Origin: an uncultured Phascolarctobacterium sp. | GTDB lineage: Bacteria; Bacillota; Negativicutes; Acidaminococcales; Acidaminococcaceae | Direction: 5' to 3' | DNA: 20,583 nucleotides | Assembly: GCF_900770955.1 (NCBI RefSeq) | Contig: NZ_CAAGLX010000020.1 | Coordinates: 1 to 20,583, forward strand | Shown here: positions 6,639 to 14,987 of the stretch, piece by piece | Layout: each line of letters opens with the position of its first letter | Numbering within the stretch: the first letter of the stretch is position 1 | Notes under the pieces: generated by a model | Told to the model about the DNA's origin: nothing | Databases searched by the model: none | Seen by the model: only the letters and a program-made list of their open reading frames with translations | Program-made: the position numbers and the translations under genes

Positions 6639-7793
6639 TTACTGCAGCTGCTGCAGCAGATAGTCTTCCGCTGCCTTCAGCTGAACATCGACAGTAGCAT
6701 CCTCCGGCAGCTCTACCTTCACATCAGGTTCAATACCTACATTATGAATAGAAACGCCAGACGGTGTATAATATTTGGCTACCGTAATTTTCACTGCCGT
6801 ATTGCTGTCCAGGCGGTATACTGACTGCACACTGCCCTTACCGAAGGTTTTGGTGCCGAAAAGCTTACCGCTTTTGGTATCCTTAATCGCACCGGCAACA
6901 ATTTCCGCAGCACTGGCACTTCCATGGTCAACAAGCACAGCCAAAGGATATTTCACCTTCTCCAGGCTGGAGGTTTCTTCATACTTGTTGCCGTTTTTAT
7001 CTACAACAGAAACAATCGGTCCCTTAGGCACCAGCATACCGGCAACTGCAACACCTGCATCAAAAACACCGCCGGGATTGCTGCGCAGATCAAGAACCAG
7101 AGCCTGCATGCCCTGTTTCTCCAGCTCTGCGTATTTTTTGGCAAAGTCATCACCGGTATTTTCATTAAATACGGCTATTCTGATATAACCGATTTTTGTA
7201 TCCGGCAAAAGCTGACCGCCAACAGACGGATTTTTGATTTCGCCACGCTCAACGCTCACAGTACGCAGTTTACCATCCTTGCCCTTGAGCTCCAGCTTAA
7301 CAACAGTGCCATGCTTGCCGCGGATTTTGTTGGCTACCTGCTCCATATTCATATCACGCGTCGGTTTACCGTCAATCGCAGTAATAATATCGCCGCTCTT
7401 AATACCAGCTTTTGCGCCCGGATTATCCTCTAAAGCAGAAATAACTACATAGTCATTACCGCGTTTGCCAAAAACAATACCGATACCGCCAAAGCTGCCC
7501 CCTGTCATTTCACTCAGCTGCTGAAAATCCTTACTGTTAAGATAAACTGTATAGGGATCGCCTGCAGCTTCCACCATACCTTTTATTGCGCCGTCAAACA
7601 GCTGGTGATTATCTACCTCACCATTATAGTTACGCTTTAAAAGGTTCATAGTGCGCAAAAAACGCACCGATTCAGAGGCACTGCCCGTCAACCTGTTTAA
7701 CAGCACAGCTTCTGTTCCCACTACCGCTGCGGTAGTCAGCAGCGCTGTAAGCAGGCAGCAGGCTGCAAGCTGCCATCTTCTTTTTCTAAACAC
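6639..7793 (-). CDS. S41-family C-terminal processing peptidase (CtpA/CtpB type)
   Basis: A 384-residue periplasmic serine protease of the S41 family. A membrane anchor or signal segment occupies about residues 8-33; a PDZ domain spans about 95-180 (GGSFGGIGIVF onward); the catalytic domain follows. The nucleophile is likely S294 in GSASAAE and the lysine general base K319 in FGKGSVQ, with Q323; the 25-residue Ser-Lys and 4-residue Lys-Gln spacings match E. coli Prc. LRSNPGG at 237-242 is also typical. The start is GTG with GGAGG 8 bases upstream. It lies 24 bases after the M23 peptidase gene, an order seen in many Firmicutes. Such proteases often trim or degrade envelope hydrolases, so the M23 neighbour is a plausible target (inference). 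Confidence 0.95.
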   Translation of the reverse strand: MFRKRRWQLAACCLLTALLTTAAVVGTEAVLLNRLTGSASESVRFLRTMNLLKRNYNGEVDNHQLFDGAIKGMVEAAGDPYTVYLNSKDFQQLSEMTGGSFGGIGIVFGKRGNDYVVISALEDNPGAKAGIKSGDIITAIDGKPTRDMNMEQVANKIRGKHGTVVKLELKGKDGKLRTVSVERGEIKNPSVGGQLLPDTKIGYIRIAVFNENTGDDFAKKYAELEKQGMQALVLDLRSNPGGVFDAGVAVAGMLVPKGPIVSVVDKNGNKYEETSSLEKVKYPLAVLVDHGSASAAEIVAGAIKDTKSGKLFGTKTFGKGSVQSVYRLDSNTAVKITVAKYYTPSGVSIHNVGIEPDVKVELPEDATVDVQLKAAEDYLLQQLQ

Positions 7794-7817
7794 TTTTCCT
7801 GCCTCCGTTTATATCTG

Positions 7818-8963
7818 TCACGGTAAATAATTTAACGGCTCCGTAAGCTCGCCATGCAGACGCACCTCAAAGTGACAGTGCGGTCCGGTAGAATAACCGG
7901 TACTGCCGGCATAGGCAACTACCGCGCCCTTGCTTACATATTGCCCCTCACCAACATTTAACGCCGAATTATGTGCATAAAGCGTTACCAGACCGCCGCC
8001 ATGGTCAATCATTACGCAGTTGCCGTAACCTCCAAGCCAGCCGCTGTAAACAATCGTGCCGCTGTCAGCAGCGTGAATCGGCGTTCCTGAATCAACAGCA
8101 ATATCCATACCGCTATGGTACTTGGTTGTACCGAAAATCGGATGCGTTCTCCAACCATAGTAGGAGGTAATCGGACCGTTACAAGGCCACATAAACTGAC
8201 CTGTACCGCCTTGTCCTGCAGGAGCACCGCCGCCTGAGTTTTCCATATTACGCAGCATAGAAGCGATATTTTCCGAAATAGCCAGCAGACGCTCATATTC
8301 CTCCTGGCTAGACTGCTCTTCCTCCTGTGCCTTGTAAAGCATATAGGCACGCTGCTCACGCAGCTTATTTACTTTAGCCTTTTTTGCTTCCAGCTCTGTC
8401 TGGGTAGCCTTGATTTCCTTCATTTCAGCTGCCAGCTGCTCCTTGCGGCTGTTGATTTCCGCAGCATCCTCCTTCAGCTTTTCCAACAGTTCCAGGTCGC
8501 GGCTGATGATTTTTTGCAGCAAATACATGCGCGAGGAAAAATCACTGAAATCCTTGGCACCCAAAAGCACATCCAGATAATTTATCTGGCCGTTGATATA
8601 AATATCACGCAGACGCTTGCGGTAAATCAGCATCCGCGCCTGCATTTCCTGTTGCTTTTTCTCCAGCTTAGCCTGGTTATCATTTATTTTTCCCTGCAGA
8701 GCATCGCTTTTTTTCTGCAGATTATTAGCCTGTGCCTGCAGTTCGTTAAGACTGCCCATAACCTCGCTAAGCTCCGCGCTGGCGCTTTCAGCCTTCCTGC
8801 GCGCCTGCTCCTTGCGGGTCTGCATCCGTTCCATACGCTGACGTACATCATTCAGCTCGGCACGCTTGTCATCAGCAGTATCGGCAAAGCACATGGCTCC
8901 GTAAAGCGGCAGCACCGCCAGCCATAATGCCAGCAGCAGACCGCCCAGCTTCTTTTTCTCCAT
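7818..8963 (-). CDS. M23 peptidoglycan endopeptidase with coiled coil (EnvC/PcsB-like role)
   Basis: A 381-residue exported protein. A signal peptide covers about 1-28 and is followed by a long, charged coiled coil (about 30-240), a Gly-rich linker (243-256) and a C-terminal M23/LytM domain. In the domain the zinc ligands and catalytic residues are all present: H283 and D287 in HSGMD, H331, and H362/H364 in HCH. Unlike E. coli EnvC, whose LytM domain is degenerate and only activates amidases, this one should cut peptide cross-bridges itself. Coming directly after ftsEX, it is probably controlled by FtsEX across the membrane. The ATG at 8963 is chosen over a GTG three bases upstream because GGGAGG is then 8 rather than 5 bases away. 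It is 14 bases from the ftsX stop. Confidence 0.93.
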   Translation of the reverse strand: MEKKKLGGLLLALWLAVLPLYGAMCFADTADDKRAELNDVRQRMERMQTRKEQARRKAESASAELSEVMGSLNELQAQANNLQKKSDALQGKINDNQAKLEKKQQEMQARMLIYRKRLRDIYINGQINYLDVLLGAKDFSDFSSRMYLLQKIISRDLELLEKLKEDAAEINSRKEQLAAEMKEIKATQTELEAKKAKVNKLREQRAYMLYKAQEEEQSSQEEYERLLAISENIASMLRNMENSGGGAPAGQGGTGQFMWPCNGPITSYYGWRTHPIFGTTKYHSGMDIAVDSGTPIHAADSGTIVYSGWLGGYGNCVMIDHGGGLVTLYAHNSALNVGEGQYVSKGAVVAYAGSTGYSTGPHCHFEVRLHGELTEPLNYLP

Positions 8964-8977
8964 CACTTCTGCCTCCC

Positions 8978-9865
8978 TTAAACGCGCAAGAACTTACGCA
9001 AGGAGATATAACTGCCCAAAGCACCGATACCGGTACCTGCCGCCAGTAAAAATATTGTTACATAAAACAATAAGGGAGATGTCGGCAATAGCGGCAAAAA
9101 GGCCAGAGTAGCATGGATTCTTTCCAACAGCCCGGCGTAAAGGCTGTTAATGCAGACAGATGCAATCACAGCGCCGAAAAAGCCTAAGGTCATTCCTTCC
9201 AGCAAAAACGGCCAGCGGATAAACCAGTCGGTTGCACCTACATATTTCATAATGACAACTTCCTTACGGCGGGCAAAAACCGTCAGACGGATAGTATTGG
9301 AAATAATAAACAGCGTTGCCATAGCTAAAAATATAACCAGTACAATGCCGCCGAAGCGCAATATTTTGGTCAGAGAAAACAGGTGCTCAACAACCTCCTG
9401 ACCGAATTTAGCTGTTTCTACCTTAGGCAGCTGTCCGATAGAAGGCGTGATAACCTTGATGCGCTCGGGACTATCCACCTGCACCTCAAAGGAATTTGGG
9501 AACGGATTGTCCTTACCCAAGCTGTTGAGCAGCTGCTCCTGATCGCCAAGACGCTCCTTGAAGCGTGCCAGAGCCTGCTGCTTGCTTACCGGTGTTACTT
9601 TTACTACACCGGGCATCTTCTTCAGCTTCGCCTCTACTGCTTTCAGCTCCTCCGCAGAGGCATTATCCTGCATATAGACCGACACCTGTACCTGACTTTC
9701 CAGATACTGTGCCAAATTGTTGGTGTTGAGAAAAATCAGCAGAAACATTCCCAGCACTAACAGCGAAACCGCTACAGTCGAAATAGAAGCAAAGCTCATA
9801 AAGCCGTTACGCCTGATAGATTTATAGGTTTCCTTAACAAAATATTCTTTTGTACTAAAGCTCAT
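8978..9865 (-). CDS. ftsX: Cell division ABC transporter permease FtsX
   Basis: FtsX is the membrane half of FtsEX, which passes ATP-driven conformational change to periplasmic peptidoglycan hydrolases during division. The 295-residue protein has the family's RRNGFMSFASISTVAVSL start of the first membrane segment, an extracytoplasmic domain of roughly 120 residues, then three more membrane segments (FGGIVLVIFLAMATLF, the LEGMTLGFFGAVIA region, and the C-terminal LLFYVTIFLLAAG). The start is placed at the ATG at 9865, which overlaps the ftsE end by 11 bases, has GGGG 9 bases upstream and gives the usual N-terminus; ATG 9871 and upstream codons to 9892 are alternatives. It is directly followed by the M23 peptidase gene, its likely partner. 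Confidence 0.95.
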   Translation of the reverse strand: MSFSTKEYFVKETYKSIRRNGFMSFASISTVAVSLLVLGMFLLIFLNTNNLAQYLESQVQVSVYMQDNASAEELKAVEAKLKKMPGVVKVTPVSKQQALARFKERLGDQEQLLNSLGKDNPFPNSFEVQVDSPERIKVITPSIGQLPKVETAKFGQEVVEHLFSLTKILRFGGIVLVIFLAMATLFIISNTIRLTVFARRKEVVIMKYVGATDWFIRWPFLLEGMTLGFFGAVIASVCINSLYAGLLERIHATLAFLPLLPTSPLLFYVTIFLLAAGTGIGALGSYISLRKFLRV

Positions 9866-10541
9866 AGCCATATACCCCGCTTGCTTCATCACGTACGATA
9901 TGCCCGTCCTCTATGGCTATAACGCGCTTTCCCATAGCATCAACTATTTCTTTATCGTGAGTTGCCATGACAATCGTAGTTCCTTCAGCATTAATTTCCT
10001 TAAAGATTTCCATAATATCCCAGCTTGTTTCCGGGTCCAGGTTACCTGTAGGTTCGTCGGCAATTACCATAATAGGATCGTTGACAATAGCACGGGCAAT
10101 AGCGATACGCTGCTGCTCGCCGCCGCTCAGCTCATTAGGATAAGCATCGGCACGGTGACGCAGTCCGACAAGATCCAATACGTTCAACACTCTGCGCTTA
10201 ATCTTGCGGCGCGGTGTTTCTATTACCTCCATAGCAAAAGCTACGTTTTCATAAACAGTACGGTCCGGAAGCAGACGGTAATCCTGGAAAATTATGCCCA
10301 GCTGACGCCTCATATAGGGAATCTCATTCGGTGTCAGCGATAAAATATCCACGCCATTAACAAAAATGCTGCCCGTGGTCGGCAGAACCTCACGGAACAG
10401 CATTTTGATAAAGGTAGACTTACCAGCGCCGCTAGGTCCTACAACAAAGACGAATTCGCCTGGTTCAATATGAATATCGACGTTCTGCAAGGCCACAGAC
10501 CCACCGGGATATACCTTGCTTACATCAGTCATTTTCAGCAC
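9855..10541 (-). CDS. ftsE: Cell division ABC ATPase FtsE
   Basis: FtsE is the cytoplasmic ATPase of the FtsEX complex. The 228-residue protein has all ABC motifs: Walker A GPSGAGKST, Q-loop FQDYRLLP, signature LSGGEQQR, Walker B VIADEPTG and the H-loop MATHDKE. The FQDYRLLPDRTVYENVAF stretch is characteristic of FtsE rather than other ABC ATPases. The start is uncertain: a TTG at 10550 has AGGAG only one base away; a GTG at 10541 has AGGAG about 10 bases upstream and is preferred; ATG 10532 is also possible with a weaker GAAGG. It lies just after csaB and overlaps ftsX by 11 bases, so ftsE and ftsX are translationally coupled. Confidence 0.96.
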   Translation of the reverse strand: MLKMTDVSKVYPGGSVALQNVDIHIEPGEFVFVVGPSGAGKSTFIKMLFREVLPTTGSIFVNGVDILSLTPNEIPYMRRQLGIIFQDYRLLPDRTVYENVAFAMEVIETPRRKIKRRVLNVLDLVGLRHRADAYPNELSGGEQQRIAIARAIVNDPIMVIADEPTGNLDPETSWDIMEIFKEINAEGTTIVMATHDKEIVDAMGKRVIAIEDGHIVRDEASGVYGYEL

Positions 10542-10557
10542 TACCTTCAATCTCCTC

Positions 10558-11640
10558 TCAATTTAATAAATCAAAGGCTTCCTTTGCATTTAAAAAAGCT
10601 TTCGCTCTCAATGTATCCAAAAGTCCATGAGCAGCATTGGCAGAGGCCAGCGCCTTGCGCGCAGACGCAACTACCTGCGCAGCCTGCAGTGTTTCCACAG
10701 CTCCTGCGCTGATGCCGTTAATGTCTTTAACAAAGCCGTCAATTTTGGGGTCATAGGATACAGCCACAAAAGGCAGCTCCATAACTGCAGCAAAAATCAG
10801 TGCATGCAGACGCATACCGATAAGCAGATTAAAGTTACCCATCAGCGACAAAAACTGCTCGGTATCACAGCCGGTTTCCAAAACAGTACTGTCTGCCTTG
10901 CTTCTCATAAAGTGCTGTAATCTGTTGCAGGCATCCACATCCACAGGATATTGCAGCGGCAGCAGCACAATATGTGCCTTATATTCCCTAGCCAGAATAT
11001 CCGCAGCCTTAGCCAGCTCCAGCAGGTACTTATCATCCTCCTGCCATTTACGTACACTTATAGCTATCAGCATTTTATCTTGCGGCACCCCAAACTGCTG
11101 CAGCAGCTCGAGTCCTTTTTCCTTACTCTCCTGCGGCAAAGTCAGCACAGAATCGGCTGTCAGCTGCACCTTTTCCGCCGGTACACCGATGCGACGCAGT
11201 TCATACAAAGAATCCTGGTCACGCACGGTAATTAAATCCACCCGGCTGCAGATAAATTTAGTCAGCCTGCGCATAAGTCTGTTATGGATAGGTCCTATAC
11301 CCTGACCGAAAAGCATGACCTTTTTTTTGAGCAACAGGCCCAAAGCCAGGATAAACAGATAATATAACAGACTGCGCTTGCTGGTAACGTCCTGCAGCAG
11401 ACTGCCACCGCCGCTGAGCAGCAGGTCGCAGTCCATGAGGGCAGCAAAAATTTTGCAAAAGCTGAAACGATGAAGAGAATTCACCTTGTGTCTTGCGGCA
11501 GTAGCGGGCGGATTGCCTGAGATAACCGTCAGTTCCACGGTCTTTTCCGTACTGCGCAAAGCCTTAATGATCGCGGTCAGCATAGCTTCATCTCCGGCAT
11601 TAGCAAATCCATAGTATCCGGAAATCACGATCTTACTCAT
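10558..11640 (-). CDS. csaB: Polysaccharide pyruvyl transferase CsaB
   Basis: CsaB adds a pyruvate ketal to a cell wall polysaccharide, producing the ligand for SLH-domain proteins in Bacillus-type cells; in Negativicutes, SLH-domain outer-membrane proteins tether the outer membrane to the wall. The 360-residue protein has the N-terminal GYYGFANAGDEAM (8-20), LLLSGGGSLLQDVTS (73-87), FGQGIGPI (111-118), the C-terminal GMRLHALIFA (275-284) and SYDPKIDGF (295-303), as in CsaB. It has no signal peptide and should be cytoplasmic. The ATG overlaps the stop codon of the preceding membrane-protein gene as ATGA, so the two are coupled. Whether pyruvate is the actual modification here is inference from family. 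Confidence 0.93.
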   Translation of the reverse strand: MSKIVISGYYGFANAGDEAMLTAIIKALRSTEKTVELTVISGNPPATAARHKVNSLHRFSFCKIFAALMDCDLLLSGGGSLLQDVTSKRSLLYYLFILALGLLLKKKVMLFGQGIGPIHNRLMRRLTKFICSRVDLITVRDQDSLYELRRIGVPAEKVQLTADSVLTLPQESKEKGLELLQQFGVPQDKMLIAISVRKWQEDDKYLLELAKAADILAREYKAHIVLLPLQYPVDVDACNRLQHFMRSKADSTVLETGCDTEQFLSLMGNFNLLIGMRLHALIFAAVMELPFVAVSYDPKIDGFVKDINGISAGAVETLQAAQVVASARKALASANAAHGLLDTLRAKAFLNAKEAFDLLN

Positions 11641-13736
11641 TCTTCAAGGTATCTCCTTCTAAACTTAACAACTAAAGGCAACAGCATGCCAAGCACCAGT
11701 ACAGCGATTACGCCGAACACAACGCCAACAGCATAGCCGTCGAGAGCACGTACAAAGCTCATAACAACCGGTGTACGCATATGACAGAAGGTCTGCACCA
11801 GACTGCCCTGTCCAATAACGGCAGCACAGGTAAGTACAAACTGCCACCAACGTGGTGCACAACGGTAAACAGCAAGCACTGCCACGAAAAATGCCGGATG
11901 ACCGATCATAAATTCTTTTTCGCGCGGACGTGCATACATCAGCTGCTCTAAGAAAGCACGCATCTTCAATTCAATTGCCGGTACAGGCACACCGCCGGTG
12001 TGACCGCTGCGGCCGACAAAATAATAAGCAATAAACAGCAGCACCGCAAGCACTGCTACATGGCGGAAGGTAATCTCTGTATCAAGCAGACCGTTCAGGC
12101 GCTCCCACAGAGTTTTCAAGCCTTTGCCCACAACCTGCAGCAGGTCATAGCGTTTCATAAAGAGAACTGCTGTCAGCATAACCGGCAGAATAAAGGTTAA
12201 TTTTACGCCGCGGTAAATATCAATTTCCAGCAGGAAGCGGCTGTCTGTCAAAATAGCCGACAGGAAGGCTGCACCAACCAAAGACAAAGCAACAGCCAAC
12301 GCCAGCTGCCAGATACCGTTCCAGCAAATAGCAAGCAGGTTGTGCTTATCACTCGTATTTTTATCCCAAATGTTAAAGATAACATTCATCGAAAGCACCG
12401 GGAAAACACTTGCTGCCGCCAAAGCCAGCAGCTGACGCGTAAACAGGCCGCGGCCGATAAACAGCAGCGCCAAAGCTCCGGCAGAAAAAACAGCCCACAG
12501 TGCTATTTGCTGCTTACCGCCCAGGTTAAAGAGCAACGCAAGATACAGCACTACACCGGCGGCAATCGCCAATACAATAGGAATAAAGTTTACCTTAGCG
12601 GGGAAATACGGTGCAAAGCCATCTTTGTTTTCGGCGCTGAAAACACCTGCTTCGCCGATAGTATAACCACGCGCTTCAACGCTGGCCTTAATATCACGCA
12701 CATACTTCAGGTTAGTCTTCATAATATCCTGACCACCCTCAGGCATCAGGAAGGGACGGATATAGTTCACGCGGATATTGCGCTCCTCGTCCGTCAGCGC
12801 CCACCGGCGCAAAGCCTCGCCCACGCTGATTTTCTTTTGCTCGGTCGGGTCGATAACATAGGAACGGGCAGCCTTATAGTCATTGAACTCAGCCAAAGGC
12901 AACAGACCGTCGATTTTGGCAAACTGCAGCTGGGTGTAATGCTCCAGCATTACCAGCGTCATGTTGTTTTCCTTCATGCGCTCGCCCAAATGTTGCATTT
13001 TATTAGGATAGCCCACAACCTCTGTACCGCATGGCATCAGAGCATCAACCGGTACACCGGCTTCTTTAATGCGGGCAAAAATGCCGTCAATCTGCTCATC
13101 CGTTACATCCACATAATTTTGCGGACGTACGATAATTTTGAAGCCCAAAGCAGCAACCTTACGCATATCCTGCACCGGCAAACCTAAAGGAGCCTGCAGC
13201 AGTCCCTGAGGCTCATCGTATTTACCCTCAGGCAGAAGTGTAGTGCTGCCCTTGATTTTGATAATACGCGGATTTTCACTTACAACCTTTACACGGTCAG
13301 CACCGTAGCGCAGGCACAAATCCTGCTCTACATCATCTAAGACAGACTGCTTGTCAGTAGCAGCAACGTAAGCAGCATTTTCTTCAATATCGCCGGCTCC
13401 CACATTAGCGAAAACCCCCATGCCGGAACCAAGCGCAGCTGCCTGACGCAGCTCACCGCCTGTTACCGTCTGGATTTCGCCGTTTTTAGTCAGGCGCTCC
13501 AACGTAGTATCGAAAATCATCAGCGAGTTGATGCCTGCATCCTTAAACTGACGCAGTACATCCTCCTCCGGCAGGCCCTGCAAAGCAGCCAGCTTACGTA
13601 AGCCCTCGTACTCCATAGCCATTTCTACAGTATTGTTTTTTTGTTCAACATCGTGACGGGCAACGTTCAGCCATAAGGCACAAACCAGACCGATTACGAT
13701 TACTGCCAAAAGCAAAGGATTATATCGGCTTTTCAT
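11637..13736 (-). CDS. DUF5693-like polytopic membrane protein
   Basis: A 699-residue inner membrane protein of unknown function, which I recognise as DUF5693-like; it is commonly next to csaB. An N-terminal membrane segment (about 7-26) is followed by an extracytoplasmic domain of about 350 residues, containing MEYEGLRKLAALQG and IIVRPQNYVDVTDEQ, and then about nine membrane segments to the C-terminus, which ends in a short basic tail. I see no catalytic motif. The preferred start is the ATG at 13736, with CAGGTG 6 bases upstream; a GTG at 13745 is possible. It begins 28 bases after prfB and overlaps csaB by ATGA. Position suggests a job in making, exporting or placing the wall polymer that CsaB modifies, but this is inference. 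Confidence 0.85.
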   Translation of the reverse strand: MKSRYNPLLLAVIVIGLVCALWLNVARHDVEQKNNTVEMAMEYEGLRKLAALQGLPEEDVLRQFKDAGINSLMIFDTTLERLTKNGEIQTVTGGELRQAAALGSGMGVFANVGAGDIEENAAYVAATDKQSVLDDVEQDLCLRYGADRVKVVSENPRIIKIKGSTTLLPEGKYDEPQGLLQAPLGLPVQDMRKVAALGFKIIVRPQNYVDVTDEQIDGIFARIKEAGVPVDALMPCGTEVVGYPNKMQHLGERMKENNMTLVMLEHYTQLQFAKIDGLLPLAEFNDYKAARSYVIDPTEQKKISVGEALRRWALTDEERNIRVNYIRPFLMPEGGQDIMKTNLKYVRDIKASVEARGYTIGEAGVFSAENKDGFAPYFPAKVNFIPIVLAIAAGVVLYLALLFNLGGKQQIALWAVFSAGALALLFIGRGLFTRQLLALAAASVFPVLSMNVIFNIWDKNTSDKHNLLAICWNGIWQLALAVALSLVGAAFLSAILTDSRFLLEIDIYRGVKLTFILPVMLTAVLFMKRYDLLQVVGKGLKTLWERLNGLLDTEITFRHVAVLAVLLFIAYYFVGRSGHTGGVPVPAIELKMRAFLEQLMYARPREKEFMIGHPAFFVAVLAVYRCAPRWWQFVLTCAAVIGQGSLVQTFCHMRTPVVMSFVRALDGYAVGVVFGVIAVLVLGMLLPLVVKFRRRYLEE

Positions 13737-13764
13737 AAAATTCACCTGTCCAGACCTCGCTTTA

Positions 13765-14869
13765 TTAAACCTTTTTCTGCTGACTGCGCAGATATGCTTC
13801 TACGAACGGCATCAGATCGCCATCCATAACAGCCTGAATGTTACCGGTTTCGCAGCCGGTACGATGGTCCTTAACCATAGTATAGGGCTGGAACACATAG
13901 GAACGGATCTGGCTGCCCCATTCGATATTCTGGTAATCACCGGCAATATCGCTGACAAGAGCATCCTGCTTAGCCTTTTCATATTCATATAATTTTGCAC
14001 GCAGCATCTGCAGGCAGCGCTCACGGTTCTGAATTTGGGAACGCTCATTCTGACATTGAACAACGATACCCGTCGGTTCATGTGTCATACGTACAGCAGA
14101 GGACGTTTTGTTGACGTGCTGACCGCCGGCACCGCTGGAACGGTAAACATCGACGCGCACCTCATCCATATTAATATTTACATCAACAGTATCATCCAGC
14201 TCCGGCATTACGTCTACCGCAGCAAAGGAGGTGTGACGACGGGCATTGGCATCAAACGGAGAAATGCGCACCAGACGGTGTACACCCTTTTCAGAGCGCA
14301 AAAAGCCATAAGCATTGTGGCCGTTAACCTGAATGGTAGCACTTTTTACACCGGCCTCATCACCCGGCTGATAGTCGAGCATTTCCAACGCAAAGCCGTT
14401 TTGCTCAGCAAAACGGGTAAACATACGCAGCAGCATACTGGTCCAATCCTGCGCTTCGGTGCCGCCGGCACCTGCATGCAGTGTCAGGATAGCATTATTG
14501 GCATCATATTCACCGCTGAGCAGCATACCCAGCTCCAAATGCTCCAGCTCGCTGCGGCATTTTGCCAGCAGCTCATCCATTTCAGGAAGCAGGCTTTCAT
14601 CATTTTCTTCGGAAGCCATCTCCTGCAAAGCTTCCAAATCGTCAACACCTGCGCTTAATTTATGGAAACCGTCAACCTCTTCTTTTAAGCTGTTAACGTC
14701 CTGCGCAGTTTTTTGTGCCTTTTCCGGATCATCCCAAAAAGTAGGATCACCCATTTTATGTTCTAATTCTGCAATACGATCTTCTTTGACAGCGATGTCA
14801 AAGAGATCCCCTCATTTCCTCTAATTTTGCTTGCAGATTTGTAATTTCAGGCTTATATTCTTCAATCAA
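13765..14869 (-). CDS. prfB: Peptide chain release factor 2, programmed +1 frameshift
   Basis: RF2 releases the peptide at UGA and UAA stop codons. The gene is in two frames: 23 codons from a TTG at 14869 to CTT at 14803-14801, then in-frame TGA (14800-14798), and after a +1 shift 344 codons from 14799 to the TAA at 13765, giving 367 residues. The codon-recognition tripeptide SPF falls at 203-205 and GGQ at 248-250, near the E. coli RF2 positions (205-207 and 250-252). TTG is taken as start because GAGG lies 7 bases upstream and the frame gives a normal RF2 N-terminus. It follows secA, as in Bacillus. Low RF2 lets the shift occur, so the protein controls its own synthesis. Confidence 0.97.
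14797..14812 (-). promoter_or_regulatory. prfB: prfB programmed +1 frameshift site
   Basis: The minus strand reads AGGGGATCTCTTTGAC: an internal Shine-Dalgarno-like AGGGGA, three bases, then the slippery CTT followed by TGA and C. This is the classic RF2 recoding signal with the same spacing as in E. coli; one G of the usual AGGGGG is replaced by A. Reading CTT then slipping by one base yields GAC and continues into the long RF2 frame. Confidence 0.96.
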
Positions 14870-14955
14870 CAAAATTCCTCACAACCTTTCGTGTAGCAAA
14901 TATTAGTTATTTACGGCCTCAGCCGTTTTGCCGAGTTCTTGCAAACAAGGCTAAG

Positions 14956-14983
14956 TAAGTCAGCAGCCAAGGCTGCTGACTTA
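14956..14983 (-). repeat. Perfect inverted repeat between secA and prfB
   Basis: Positions 14956-14968 and 14971-14983 are perfect reverse complements (13 bases each, centred on AA), starting 4 bases past the secA stop codon. Neither strand has a T tract directly after it, so it is not a standard terminator. A second small hairpin (14913-14917 with 14922-14926, 4-base loop) lies between it and prfB. The pair could reduce or process the secA-prfB transcript. Confidence 0.8.
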
Positions 14984-14987
14984 AAAA

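Noticed and set aside
6641..6660. CTGCAG/CTG-rich repeat-like stretch
   Set aside because: It is the end of the S41 peptidase gene encoding a Leu/Gln-rich C-terminus; the pattern follows from CAG and CTG codons.
13812..14081. Other-frame open reading frames inside prfB, fusA, ftsX and similar genes
   Set aside because: All lie within well-conserved genes and have neither translation signals nor domain content.
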